Shown here: positions 1 through 8,590 of the stretch, piece by piece
Numbering within the stretch: position 1 is the first letter of the stretch
Layout: every line of letters starts with the position of its first letter
From: Sphingomonas sanguinis NBRC 13937
GTDB taxonomy: Bacteria; Pseudomonadota; Alphaproteobacteria; Sphingomonadales; Sphingomonadaceae
NCBI RefSeq assembly: GCF_001591005.1
Contig: NZ_BCTY01000007.1
Coordinates: 42,566 to 106,565, forward strand
Direction of reading: 5' to 3'
DNA length: 64,000 nt
Notes under the pieces: generated by a model
Told to the model about the DNA's origin: nothing
Database searches by the model: none
What the model saw: the letters and a program-made list of their open reading frames with translations, nothing else
Program-made: the position numbers and the translations under genes

Positions 1-1
1 G

Positions 2-1297
2 CGCGAGGGGCAGGTCTATGCCCTGAACGATCCCTATCGCGGCGGCACGCACCTGCCCGACATCACCGTCATCATGCCGGTCTTTGCAGGGGGTGAGACG
101 CCCGCCTTCTTTGTGGCGGCGCGGGGCCATCATGCCGATGTCGGCGGGACCACGCCCGGATCGATGCCGCCCGACAGCCGAACGCTGGCGGAGGAGGGTG
201 TGGTGTTCGACGACGTGTTGATCGTCGAGAACGGCGCGATGCGCGAGCAGGCGATCCGCGACCTGCTTGCCAGCGGCCCCTATCCGGCGCGCAACATAGA
301 CCAGAATATCGCCGATCTGGCGGCCCAGGTCGCGGCGTGCGCGCGCGGCGCGGAGGGGCTTCGCCAGCTGGCGGCGCAACAGGGGCAGGGCGTCGTCACG
401 CGGTACATGGCGCATGTCCAGGCCCATGCCGAGGCGATGGCGCGGCGGATGATTGCCACCCTGTCGGACGGCACCTTCCGCTATGCGCTAGACGACGGCG
501 CGGTGGTCGCGGTGCGGGTGACGATCGATGCGGTGCAGGGCCATGCGACCATCGACTTTACTGGCACCAGCGAACAGCGGCCGACTAACTTCAACGCGCC
601 GCTGGCGGTGACGCGCGCCGCCGTCCTCTATGTCCTGCGGCTGCTGGTCGACGAGGCGGTGCCGCTGAACGAAGGGTTCCTGCGCCCCGTCACGCTGATC
701 GTGCCCGAAGGCTCGATGCTCAACCCGCATTTCCCCGCCGCCGTGGTGGCGGGCAATGTCGAGGTGAGCCAGGTCGTCACCGACGCGCTGCTGGGCGCGC
801 TGGGCGCGATGGCGGGGAGCCAGGGAACGATGAACAATCTGACCTTCGGCGACGACAGTTATCAATATTATGAGACGATCGCGGGCGGCGCGGGGGCGGG
901 TCCGGACCATCACGGCGCCGACGCGATCCAGACGCACATGACCAACAGCCGGTTGACCGACCCCGAAGTGCTGGAGACCCGCTATCCGGTGCTGGTCGAA
1001 CAGTTCGCGATCCGGCGCGGCTCGGGCGGGGTGGGCCGCCACCGCGGCGGCGACGGGACCCACCGCCGGATACGCTTCCTGCAACCTTTGCGCGCCGCGA
1101 TCCTCAGCAATCGCCGCGTTGTGCCGCCCTTTGGCCTGAACGGCGGGGGTGCCGGACAGGCTGGGCGCAACCGGATCGAGCGGGCGGATGGCACGTCGCA
1201 GGATCTCGCGTCCACCGCCGGGATCGAGATGAAGAGCGGCGACGTGCTGGTGATCGAGACGCCGGGCGGCGGCGGTTACGGCGCGGAGGAACGCTGA
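2..1297 (+). CDS. Hydantoinase B/5-oxoprolinase family protein, 5' truncated
   Basis: The frame is open from base 2, so the true start lies before the window; 431 residues are visible. The upstream part encodes the family motif NDPYRGGTHLPD just before the first in-frame ATG, so position 74 is not the start. The C-terminal part has the glycine-rich RRGSGGVGRHRGGDG segment and ends in ETPGGGGYG, both typical of HyuB/oxoprolinase B subunits. This family does ATP-dependent opening of cyclic amides such as 5-oxoproline or hydantoins, with an A subunit presumably encoded upstream. Its TGA overlaps the ATG of the next gene by one base, and the following genes encode a putative 5-oxoproline transporter, which favours 5-oxoproline as substrate (inference). 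Confidence 0.9.
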   Translation, partial: REGQVYALNDPYRGGTHLPDITVIMPVFAGGETPAFFVAARGHHADVGGTTPGSMPPDSRTLAEEGVVFDDVLIVENGAMREQAIRDLLASGPYPARNIDQNIADLAAQVAACARGAEGLRQLAAQQGQGVVTRYMAHVQAHAEAMARRMIATLSDGTFRYALDDGAVVAVRVTIDAVQGHATIDFTGTSEQRPTNFNAPLAVTRAAVLYVLRLLVDEAVPLNEGFLRPVTLIVPEGSMLNPHFPAAVVAGNVEVSQVVTDALLGALGAMAGSQGTMNNLTFGDDSYQYYETIAGGAGAGPDHHGADAIQTHMTNSRLTDPEVLETRYPVLVEQFAIRRGSGGVGRHRGGDGTHRRIRFLQPLRAAILSNRRVVPPFGLNGGGAGQAGRNRIERADGTSQDLASTAGIEMKSGDVLVIETPGGGGYGAEER

Positions 1298-1962
1298 TGT
1301 GGATGCTCGCCGGGATCGTCGTCATCGCGGGCGGGTTCCTGCTCCGCTTCAACCCGTTGCTGGTGATCATCGCCTCCGCGCTCGTCACTGGGCTGGCGGC
1401 GGGGCTCGACCCGGTGAGGATCCTGGCGACCTTCGGCCATGCGTTTAACGAGACGCGCTACGTCACCGCCATCTACATGGTCCTGCCGGTCATCGGGCTA
1501 CTGGAGCGGCGGGGGCTTCAGGCTCGCGCTCGCGCGCTGGTGGCGAGGTTGCAGGGCGCGACGGCGGGGCGGCTGCTCACCGGCTATCTGCTGTTCCGGC
1601 AGGTGACGGCGGCGCTGGGCCTGACGTCGGTCGCCGGACCCGCGCAGACCGTGCGCCCCCTGCTCGCGCCGATGGCGGAGGCGGCCGCCGAGCGGCAGGG
1701 CGGGGCGGTCGAGGATGCGGAGCGGGTCAAGGCGATGGCGGCGGCAACCGACACGGTCGGCCTGTTCTTTGGCGAGGACATCTTCCTCGCGGTCGGGTCG
1801 ATCCTGCTGATGAAGGGCGTGCTGGAGGGCTATGGCATCATGCTGGAGCCGTTCCAGCTGTCGGTCTGGGCGATCCCGACCGCCATCGCGGCCTTCATGA
1901 TCCATGGCTTCCGGCTGTGGCTTCTCGACCGGCGACTGTCGGCGCGGAGGACAGAGCGATGA
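1297..1962 (+). CDS. DUF969 family membrane protein, putative 5-oxoproline transporter subunit
   Basis: A 221-residue integral membrane protein with a hydrophobic N-terminus (residues 2-36) and further hydrophobic segments near residues 50-65 and 160-205. Sequence and length match the DUF969 family, which always pairs with DUF979 and is annotated as one half of a 5-oxoproline permease. The start ATG overlaps the stop of the oxoprolinase-like gene (TGATG). The stop overlaps the next start (ATGA), so the set is probably translationally coupled. The substrate is inferred from family annotation and the upstream gene, not from residues seen here. Confidence 0.85.
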   Translation: MWMLAGIVVIAGGFLLRFNPLLVIIASALVTGLAAGLDPVRILATFGHAFNETRYVTAIYMVLPVIGLLERRGLQARARALVARLQGATAGRLLTGYLLFRQVTAALGLTSVAGPAQTVRPLLAPMAEAAAERQGGAVEDAERVKAMAAATDTVGLFFGEDIFLAVGSILLMKGVLEGYGIMLEPFQLSVWAIPTAIAAFMIHGFRLWLLDRRLSARRTER

Positions 1963-2864
1963 TCGGGCTGAACCTGGTCTATGCGGTTGCGGGACTGGTC
2001 TTTGCCGCCTTCGCGCTGTTGTCGCTCAAGGGCCGGCGCTGGGCCAATGGCGTCTTCTTCGCGCTGATCGCACTGTCCTTTTTCGCCGGGGACCGGCTGG
2101 GCGATGTCGGCAACGGTGTGCTGGTGCTAGCCCTGGTCGGCATTGCCGCCTCGGGGCGGATGCGCCGCGCCGCGCCGGTCGAACCGGCGGGGGAGCGCTA
2201 TGGGGCCAAGGTCTTCGTGCCCGCGCTCATCATCCCGGTGGTCGCGCTGGTCGGGACGCTGGCGTTCAAGCAGGTGCCGACCTGGGTCGATCCCAAACAG
2301 GCGACGCTCGTCGCGCTGACGCTGGGGACGATCGTGGCGCTGCTGCTGTGCGGGGTGCTGCTGCGGGCAAGGGCGGACGAGCCCTTTGCGGCGGGACGCG
2401 GGTTGATCGACGATATCGGCTGGGTCTTGGTGATGCCACAGATGCTGGCGAGCCTGGGCGCAGTGTTTGCGCTGGCGGGGGTCGGCGCGGTCGTCGGTGG
2501 GCTGATCGGCGCGGTTATCCCTATGGGCAGCGTCATCGGCGCGGTGCTGGCCTATGCGCTGGGCATGGCGTTGTTCACCATCGTCATGGGCAATGCCTTT
2601 GCCGCCTTTCCGGTGATGGCGGCGGCGGTCGGCGTGCCGATCCTGATCCGCCAGATGGGCGCCGACCCCGCCATCGTCGCGGCGGTGGGCATGCTGGCGG
2701 GGTTTTGTGGGACGCTGATGACGCCGATGGCGGCGAATTTCAATTTGCTGCCCGCCGCGCTTCTTGGCCTGAGGGACAAATATGGCGTCATCCGCGCGCA
2801 GGTGCCGACCGCCCTGCCGCTCCTCGCCTTCAACATCCTGCTGCTTTACGGAATGATCGCATGA
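1959..2864 (+). CDS. DUF979 family membrane protein, putative 5-oxoproline transporter subunit
   Basis: A 301-residue polytopic membrane protein with about eight hydrophobic segments, matching DUF979, the obligate partner of DUF969. I start it at the ATG that overlaps the upstream TGA by four bases rather than at the longer in-frame extension, because the protein then begins directly with a membrane helix (MIGLNLVYAVAGLVFAAFA). The segment MAANFNLLPAALLGLRDKYG near the C-terminus is strongly conserved in the family. With the preceding gene it should form a secondary transporter in the inner membrane that feeds the oxoprolinase-like enzyme. Confidence 0.85.
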   Translation: MIGLNLVYAVAGLVFAAFALLSLKGRRWANGVFFALIALSFFAGDRLGDVGNGVLVLALVGIAASGRMRRAAPVEPAGERYGAKVFVPALIIPVVALVGTLAFKQVPTWVDPKQATLVALTLGTIVALLLCGVLLRARADEPFAAGRGLIDDIGWVLVMPQMLASLGAVFALAGVGAVVGGLIGAVIPMGSVIGAVLAYALGMALFTIVMGNAFAAFPVMAAAVGVPILIRQMGADPAIVAAVGMLAGFCGTLMTPMAANFNLLPAALLGLRDKYGVIRAQVPTALPLLAFNILLLYGMIA

Positions 2865-3853
2865 CCCGACTGGACCGCGCCACCGCGCAGCGTTTTGCCG
2901 CCATGACCCTGGGCCATGTCGGGCGCGAATATCCCAACTGCCTGATCCATGTCCTGAACGGGCCGGAGGATGCGCGCACCCCGTCCGAGCTGCATCCGAT
3001 CTTTTATGGCAGCTTCGACTGGCATAGCTGTGTCCATGGCTGGTGGCAGTTGCTGCGCCTGATCCGCCTCTATCCCGATCTCGACGCCGCCGCCGCCATC
3101 CGCGCGCAGGCGGACGCGATGTTCACGGCCGAGAAGGTCGCGGGCGAAATGGCCTATCTGGAGCGGCCGAGCGCGAGCGGTTTCGAGCGGCCCTATGGCT
3201 GGGCCTGGATGCTGGCGCTGCAGGACGAGGCGAGCCGTCATGACGCCGATTGGGCAAAGACGCTGGAGCCGATTGCGCGGTTCTTTGCTGGCCGCCTGCA
3301 CGCGTTCCTGCCGCGCCTGACCTATCCCTTGCGCGTGGGGACGCATTTCAACACCAGCTTCGCGTTGACCCTGGCCTGGGACTGGGCGGAGACGCGCGAC
3401 ACGGCACTGCGCGCGCTGATCGCGGAGTCGGTGCAAGGCTGGTTCGCGCACGATCGGGACTGCCAGGCCTGGGAGCCGGGCGGCGACGAGTTCCTGTCGC
3501 CCGCCCTGACCGAGGCGCTGGTGATGAGCCGTGTGCTCGACGCGCCCGACTTTCACGCCTGGTTCGACGGGTTCCTCCCGCGCGTCGCGACCGGCGAGCC
3601 CGTGACGCTCTTCACCCCCGCTACCGTGTCGGACCGAAGCGACGGCAAGATCGCGCATCTCGACGGCTTGAACCTCAGCCGCGCCTGGTGCTGGCGGGTG
3701 ATCGCGGCGAAGCTGGGACCGAACCACCCGGTCGCCGCCCGCGCCGAAGCGGCGGTGGAGGCGCATCTCGCCGCCAGCCTGCCGCATCTGGGGGACGACT
3801 ATATGGGCGAGCACTGGCTCGCCACCTTCGCGCTGTTGGCGCTGGCGGGTTAA
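2861..3853 (+). CDS. DUF2891 domain-containing protein
   Basis: A 330-residue soluble protein without signal peptide that matches DUF2891 along its length. Visible conserved pieces are FYGSFDWHSCVHGWW (about residues 48-62), FERPYGWAWML and GGDEFLSPALTEALVMSR. The alternation of helices is reminiscent of alpha/alpha-toroid enzymes; the function is unknown. ATGA overlap with the transporter gene puts it in the same operon, suggesting a role in the same cyclic-amide catabolism. Its TAA overlaps the TAA of the convergent FadR-like gene by two bases. Confidence 0.85.
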   Translation: MTRLDRATAQRFAAMTLGHVGREYPNCLIHVLNGPEDARTPSELHPIFYGSFDWHSCVHGWWQLLRLIRLYPDLDAAAAIRAQADAMFTAEKVAGEMAYLERPSASGFERPYGWAWMLALQDEASRHDADWAKTLEPIARFFAGRLHAFLPRLTYPLRVGTHFNTSFALTLAWDWAETRDTALRALIAESVQGWFAHDRDCQAWEPGGDEFLSPALTEALVMSRVLDAPDFHAWFDGFLPRVATGEPVTLFTPATVSDRSDGKIAHLDGLNLSRAWCWRVIAAKLGPNHPVAARAEAAVEAHLAASLPHLGDDYMGEHWLATFALLALAG

Positions 3854-4602
3854 ATCTTCAGATGCGCGGTCCGGTCGCGCTTGGCGGCAAGCGCCTGGCG
3901 GACTTCCGCCACGGCGCGGGCCTCGCTGGCGATCAGCAGACCCTCCAGCGCGGCGGTCAAGTGACGTTGCATCGCGACACGCGCCGCCACCGCATCGCCG
4001 GAGCGCAGCGCCTCCAGGATCGCGGCGTGATGCTCGACGATCGGGCGCACGTCGATCTCGCGCACCTTGGCGTCCAGCAGCACGCTCTCGGCCGAGCGCA
4101 GCCGCTGTTCCCATAGCCGGTCGATCGTCTCCAGGATCGCACTGTTGCGGGTCGAGCGCGCGATCAGCGTGTGGAAGGCGCGGTCCGCGCGGAAGGCGCC
4201 GCCGACCGTGTTATTCTCTTCCTCGATCGCATCGACCAGCGTCGCCAGTTCGTCCAGTTCCGCCTCGGTGATCTGGGTCGCGGCCAGCGCTGCCGCTTCG
4301 GGCTCGAACAGCAGGCGGGCTTCGGCCACTTCCATCGCCGACACGCCGAAATCGGGTGTCTCGCCCTGGCCGGGCAGCGCCACGACATGCGCGCCCGATC
4401 CGATGCGGACTTCGATAAAGCCCTGGACTTCCAGTGCGATCAGCGCCTCGCGGATGACCGGGCGGCTGACGTCGAACCGGGTCGCCAGCTCACGCTCGGC
4501 AGGCATGCGCGTGCCGATCGGGTAGCGGCCCTCCTGCAACTCGGCGATCAGCGTGCGGGCGAGTTCCCGGTAAAGCCGGTCCTGGGTCGTATTGTTGTCC
4601 AT
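3850..4602 (-). CDS. FadR-subfamily GntR transcriptional regulator
   Basis: A 250-residue regulator with an N-terminal winged helix-turn-helix (about residues 8-72, with MPAERELATRFDVSRPVIRE as the recognition region) and a C-terminal all-helical FCD ligand domain. The FCD domain shows the histidine motifs AFHTLIA and EHHAAI that hold a metal or carboxylate ligand. I use the ATG at 4602; a GTG at 4605 is an in-frame alternative. It faces the oxoprolinase/transporter cluster and is the obvious candidate to control it, but the ligand cannot be read from sequence. Direct repeats lie upstream. Confidence 0.88.
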   Translation of the reverse strand: MDNNTTQDRLYRELARTLIAELQEGRYPIGTRMPAERELATRFDVSRPVIREALIALEVQGFIEVRIGSGAHVVALPGQGETPDFGVSAMEVAEARLLFEPEAAALAATQITEAELDELATLVDAIEEENNTVGGAFRADRAFHTLIARSTRNSAILETIDRLWEQRLRSAESVLLDAKVREIDVRPIVEHHAAILEALRSGDAVAARVAMQRHLTAALEGLLIASEARAVAEVRQALAAKRDRTAHLKI

Positions 4603-4609
4603 CACAACC

Positions 4610-4640
4610 CTTATAGGGGCCGAGGCGGGATGCTGGTCAA
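4610..4640 (-). promoter_or_regulatory. Possible promoter of the FadR-like regulator
   Basis: On the minus strand TTGACC (4635-4640) and TATAAG (4610-4615) are separated by 19 bases. The -10 box lies only about 7 bases before the start codon, so the transcript would be almost leaderless. The long spacer makes this a weak prediction. Confidence 0.3.
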
Positions 4641-4647
4641 GCGCCAG

Positions 4648-4674
4648 TGTCAGACCAATGTGTGTCAGGCCAAT
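4648..4674. promoter_or_regulatory. Tandem 12-bp direct repeat, possible operator
   Basis: TGTCAGACCAAT (4648-4659) and TGTCAGGCCAAT (4663-4674) match at 11 of 12 positions and are offset by 15 bp. They sit just upstream of the FadR-like gene and touch the 3' end of glpR. Tandem sites upstream of an autoregulated GntR gene would fit, but the protein that binds is not known. Confidence 0.35.
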
Positions 4675-5465
4675 TACGACATTCCGTTGCGATCGGTTTC
4701 CACGACGGTCGTACCGGCGGCGCGGGCGGCCTGCGCCAGCCGGGCATCGGCGCTGTCGGTGACCAGGAAGTCGACATCGCCCATGTCGCCGACGCGGACC
4801 GGTGCGGCGCGCTCCAGCTTCGATCCGTCCAGGGCGAGCAGCACCTGGCGGGCGTGGCGGATGATCGTCTGCGACACCCGTACCTCGTCCACGTCGAAGT
4901 CGAGAAAGGTCCCGTGGGTGTCGATCGCCGACGCCCCGATCAGGGCCATGTCGACCTTGAACCCCCGGATGAAGTCCATTGCCAGCGCCCCCACCACGGC
5001 GCGGTCGCTGGCGCGCACCCGGCCGCCCGCCGCGATGACCTCGATCGAAGGACGCCCGCCGAGGATGTCGACAACGTTCAGATTGTTGGTGATGACCATC
5101 AGGTCGCGGTGGTCGACCAGCGCCCTGGCGATCGCTTCGGTGGTTGAACCGATATTGATGAACAGGCTCGCCCCGTTGGGCACCAGCGCGGCGGCGGCGG
5201 CCCCGATGGCGGACTTGGCCGGGGCGGCGACCATGCGCCGTTCGCCATAGGCCAGATTGTCGGTGCCCGAGGTGACGACCGCGCCGCCATGAACACGCGC
5301 CAACATCGACTGGCCTGCCAGGATGTTCAGGTCCTTGCGGATCGTCTGCGGCGTGACGCCCAGCTTTGCGGCGAGTTCGTCGACCCCGACGCTGCCCGTT
5401 CGCCGCGCGATGTCGAGGATCGCGGCATGACGCGCGGCGACGATGTCGGGCGCGGCAGGCTTCAC
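4674..5465 (-). CDS. glpR: DeoR-family glycerol regulon repressor GlpR
   Basis: 263 residues from a GTG start whose bases overlap the glpD stop (GTGA), which decides the start over the longer in-frame extension into glpD. The N-terminal DeoR helix-turn-helix (about residues 11-62, ending VHGGA) is followed by the DeoRC sugar-phosphate domain with the NIGSTTEAIA and ITNNLNV loops. In this family the inducer is glycerol 3-phosphate. Coupling to glpD and closeness to glpK make it the likely repressor of both divergent transcripts. Confidence 0.9.
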   Translation of the reverse strand: MKPAAPDIVAARHAAILDIARRTGSVGVDELAAKLGVTPQTIRKDLNILAGQSMLARVHGGAVVTSGTDNLAYGERRMVAAPAKSAIGAAAAALVPNGASLFINIGSTTEAIARALVDHRDLMVITNNLNVVDILGGRPSIEVIAAGGRVRASDRAVVGALAMDFIRGFKVDMALIGASAIDTHGTFLDFDVDEVRVSQTIIRHARQVLLALDGSKLERAAPVRVGDMGDVDFLVTDSADARLAQAARAAGTTVVETDRNGMS

Positions 5466-6967
5466 GCGATGCCCCGCTCTGCCAGATAGCGCACCAGCCG
5501 TTCGGGGGTCTCGAGGGGGACGTGCAGGCCCAGCTTGCTGCGGCGATAGAGAATGTCCTCTGCCGTGCGCGCCCATTCGGCCTTCACCAGATAATCCACC
5601 TCAGCCGTGTGCAGCCCGCCGCCCAGGTCCGGGCCGAGGTCACCGGCCGCCAGCAGCTCGTCGACACGCGTGCCGTAAGCGCGGGCCAGGCGACGCAGCA
5701 GCTGGGGCGGCAGGGCCGGGTGCCGGGCGGTCAGCTCGTGCAGGAACCGCTCGAAATCGGCATCCGCGATGTCGCCGCCGGGCAGTGTCGCACCCGCCGT
5801 CCAGGCCGATCCCGCCTGCGGGAAGAACCGCGCCAGTTCGCGCATCGCGTGCTCGGCGAGCTTGCGGTATGTGGTGATCTTGCCGCCGAAGATGTTCAGC
5901 ATCGGCGCCTGCGCCTCGCCCTCCGCACCCGTATCCAGGTCGAGCACATAGTCGCGCGTCACCGCCGAGGCATTGGCGGAATGGTCGTCATAAAGGGGGC
6001 GGATGCCCGCATAGCTCCACACGATATCCGCCTCCCCGACCTTGCGCGCGAAATAGCGATTGGCGGTGTCGAGCAGATAGCTGGTCTCCGCTGCGCTGAT
6101 CGATGCCTTGGCGGGGGCATCGGTCCAGGGTTCGTCGGTGGTGCCGACCAGCGTGAACGCGCCCTCATAGGGGATGGCGAAGACGATGCGACGGTCGTCA
6201 TTCTGCAGCATGAAGGCATGATCGCCGTCATAGAGACGGGGCACGACGATATGGCTGCCCTTGATCAGGCGCACCCCGCGATCGCGCCGCGCGCCATGCG
6301 TCCGCCCAATCACATCGGCGACCCAGGGCCCCGCCGCATTGACCAGCACGCGCGCCTGGACGGTATGGCTCTGGCCGTCCGCCTCGACGGTCGCGGTCCA
6401 GCCTTCGCCGTCGCGCCTGGCGTTGATCAGCCGGGTGCGGGTTTCGATCCGCGCGCCTCGCTCGCGCGCGTCCATGGCGTTCAGCACGACCAGGCGGCTG
6501 TCCTCCACCCAGCAGTCCGAATAGACGAAAGCCTTGCCCTTTCGCGGCGAAAGTCCCGCGCCCAGCGCCGACTTTTCCAGCGCGACGGTGCGCGTGCCCG
6601 GCAGCTTCTCGCGACCGCCCAGATGGTCGTAAAGGAACAGGCCCAGCCGCACCATCCAGGCGGGGCGCGGCGACTGGGTTTGCGGCAATACGAAGGACAG
6701 CGGCCAGATGATGTGCGGCGCCATGTTCAGCAGCCGCTCGCGCTCGATCAGCGCCTCTCGCACCAGACGAAACTCGCCATACTCCAGATAGCGCAGGCCG
6801 CCATGGATCAGCTTGGTCGAGGCGGAGGAGGTATGGCTGGCCAGGTCGTCCTGCTCGACCAGCATCACCGACAGGCCACGTCCGGCCGCATCGCGCGCGA
6901 TGCCGGCGCCGTTGATGCCGCCGCCGACGATCAGCAGGTCGATCCTCTCCATGTCCCGGTTCGTCAT
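5462..6967 (-). CDS. glpD: Aerobic glycerol-3-phosphate dehydrogenase
   Basis: A 501-residue FAD-dependent membrane-associated enzyme that oxidises glycerol 3-phosphate to dihydroxyacetone phosphate and passes electrons to quinone. The FAD dinucleotide motif GGGINGAG lies at residues 15-22, followed by the family signatures SSASTKLIHGGLRYLE and, later, GSHIVVPRLYDG and FGGKITTYRKLAEHA. Length agrees with E. coli GlpD (501). An internal ATG at codon 6 is an alternative start. It forms an operon with glpR and is divergent from glpK, so both steps from glycerol to dihydroxyacetone phosphate are encoded together. Confidence 0.95.
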   Translation of the reverse strand: MTNRDMERIDLLIVGGGINGAGIARDAAGRGLSVMLVEQDDLASHTSSASTKLIHGGLRYLEYGEFRLVREALIERERLLNMAPHIIWPLSFVLPQTQSPRPAWMVRLGLFLYDHLGGREKLPGTRTVALEKSALGAGLSPRKGKAFVYSDCWVEDSRLVVLNAMDARERGARIETRTRLINARRDGEGWTATVEADGQSHTVQARVLVNAAGPWVADVIGRTHGARRDRGVRLIKGSHIVVPRLYDGDHAFMLQNDDRRIVFAIPYEGAFTLVGTTDEPWTDAPAKASISAAETSYLLDTANRYFARKVGEADIVWSYAGIRPLYDDHSANASAVTRDYVLDLDTGAEGEAQAPMLNIFGGKITTYRKLAEHAMRELARFFPQAGSAWTAGATLPGGDIADADFERFLHELTARHPALPPQLLRRLARAYGTRVDELLAAGDLGPDLGGGLHTAEVDYLVKAEWARTAEDILYRRSKLGLHVPLETPERLVRYLAERGIA

Positions 6968-7087
6968 CTGGCTTGTCCCTGTTCTCGAACGCCACCCCTG
7001 CTATACCATTTCCCGGAAAAACGAAAGCATTGACGTTCGTTTGAAAGCGTGTGACCTTTCGTAGCGAAAATAAGGAGAGGGTGAGCG
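6968..7087. promoter_or_regulatory. glpD-glpK divergent control region
   Basis: The 120-bp spacer between the two start codons contains a palindrome TTTCGTAGCGAAA (7057-7069) and a second pair of arms ACGAA (7021-7025) / TTCGT (7036-7040). Both contain the TTCG/CGAA half-site seen in GlpR operators. A TTGACG (7030-7035) could be a -35 box for glpK but no convincing -10 follows. A clear ribosome site AAGGAGAGGG precedes the glpK ATG. GlpR binding here is an inference from motif and context. Confidence 0.5.
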
Positions 7088-8590
7088 ATGGCGTCGCACA
7101 TTCTGGTGATCGATCAGGGGACGACCTCGACGCGCAGCATCGTCTTCGATGCGCAGGCCCGGCGGGTCGCCATCGCGCAGGCCGAGTTCGCGCAGCATTA
7201 CCCCGCGCTGGGCTGGGTCGAGCATGACCCGGAGGATATCTGGCGCGATGCGCTGGCGACCGCGCGCAAGGCGATCGACGAAAGCGGTGTCGCGCCTGCT
7301 CAGATCGCCGCGATCGGCATCACCAACCAGCGCGAGACGGCGGTCGTCTGGGACCGCGCGACCGGCGAGCCGATCCACCGCGCCATCGTGTGGCAGGACC
7401 GGCGCGGGACCGAGCTTTGCCAGACGTTGAAGGCCGACGGTGCCGAGGATCTGGTGCGCGAGCGGACCGGTCTGCTGATCGACCCCTATTTCTCCGCGAC
7501 CAAGCTTGCCTGGCTGCTCGATCACGTCGACGGCACACGGGCGCGGGCCGAGCGCGGCGAATTGGCCTTCGGGACGATCGACAGCTTCCTGCTCTGGCGG
7601 CTGACCGGTGGGGCGGTGCACGCGACCGACATCACGAATGCGGCGCGCACGATGCTGTTCGATATCCATCGCGGGGTGTGGGACGAGGAATTGTGCCGCC
7701 TGCTGCGCGTGCCGATGGCGATGCTGCCGCAGGTGCACGACAATGCGCATGTCTTCGGCACCACCGCCCCCGACCTGTTCGGCGCGGCGATCCCGATCGC
7801 GGGGATGGCGGGGGACCAGCAGGCGGCTTTGTTCGGTCAGGCCTGTTTCCGTCACGGCATGGCCAAGTCGACCTATGGCACGGGCTGTTTCATGCTGCTC
7901 AACACCGGTACGACGGCGGTCGCCTCCAAGCATCGGTTGCTGACCACGCCCGCGTACCGGCTGAACGGCAATATGACCTATGCGCTGGAGGGATCGATCT
8001 TCGTGGCGGGGGCGGCGGTGAAGTGGTTGCGCGACGGCTTGGGCGTCATCACCCATGCCAGCCAGACCGACGATCTCGCGACCCAGGTGCCCGACAGCCA
8101 CGGCGTGTATATGGTTCCGGCCTTTGTCGGCATGGGCGCACCCTATTGGGAGCCGGATGCGCGCGGGGCGATCTATGGCCTGACGCTGGGGGCGAGTGCG
8201 GCGCATCTGGCGCGCGCGGCGCTGGAGTCGGTCGCGTACCAGACGATGGACCTGGCCGAGGCGATGAAGGCCGATGCGGGCGAGGGGGCCGCGATCCTGC
8301 GCGTGGATGGCGGCATGGCGGCGAATGACTGGCTGTGCCGGTTCCTGTCCAACATGATCCGGACGCCGGTCGAGCGGCCCGCCGATCTGGAGACGACGGC
8401 GCGTGGTGCGGCCTTCCACGCCGGGCTGGCGACCGGGGTGTGGTCCGGCCTCGACGCGCTGGAAAAGCTCTGGTCGCGCGAGGAATGTTTTGAGCCGTCG
8501 ATGACCGAGGAGGCGCGTGCGCCGCTGGTCGCCGGGTGGCGTGACGCGGTGGCGCGGACGCTCGCCAAGCCGGGGGCGACGCCCGCGTGA
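7088..8590 (+). CDS. glpK: Glycerol kinase
   Basis: 500 residues, the usual length. FGGY-kinase features are visible: the N-terminal phosphate loop [13 protein letters not shown] (residues 9-21), [17 protein letters not shown], the catalytic-domain segment [13 protein letters not shown] and the C-terminal [18 protein letters not shown]. It phosphorylates glycerol to glycerol 3-phosphate in the cytoplasm. A strong AAGGAG site lies before the ATG. The stop overlaps the start of the triosephosphate isomerase gene by one base, so the two are coupled and glycerol carbon is directed into the triose pool. Confidence 0.96.
   Translation: MASHILVIDQGTTSTRSIVFDAQARRVAIAQAEFAQHYPALGWVEHDPEDIWRDALATARKAIDESGVAPAQIAAIGITNQRETAVVWDRATGEPIHRAIVWQDRRGTELCQTLKADGAEDLVRERTGLLIDPYFSATKLAWLLDHVDGTRARAERGELAFGTIDSFLLWRLTGGAVHATDITNAARTMLFDIHRGVWDEELCRLLRVPMAMLPQVHDNAHVFGTTAPDLFGAAIPIAGMAGDQQAALFGQACFRHGMAKSTYGTGCFMLLNTGTTAVASKHRLLTTPAYRLNGNMTYALEGSIFVAGAAVKWLRDGLGVITHASQTDDLATQVPDSHGVYMVPAFVGMGAPYWEPDARGAIYGLTLGASAAHLARAALESVAYQTMDLAEAMKADAGEGAAILRVDGGMAANDWLCRFLSNMIRTPVERPADLETTARGAAFHAGLATGVWSGLDALEKLWSREECFEPSMTEEARAPLVAGWRDAVARTLAKPGATPA

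Noticed and set aside
488..1084. Long antisense frames in the GC-rich genes (for example here and at 2846-4114, 49526-52867)
   Set aside because: They are shadows of well-recognised genes, with Arg/Ala/His-rich sequence and no start signals; high GC content makes such frames common.
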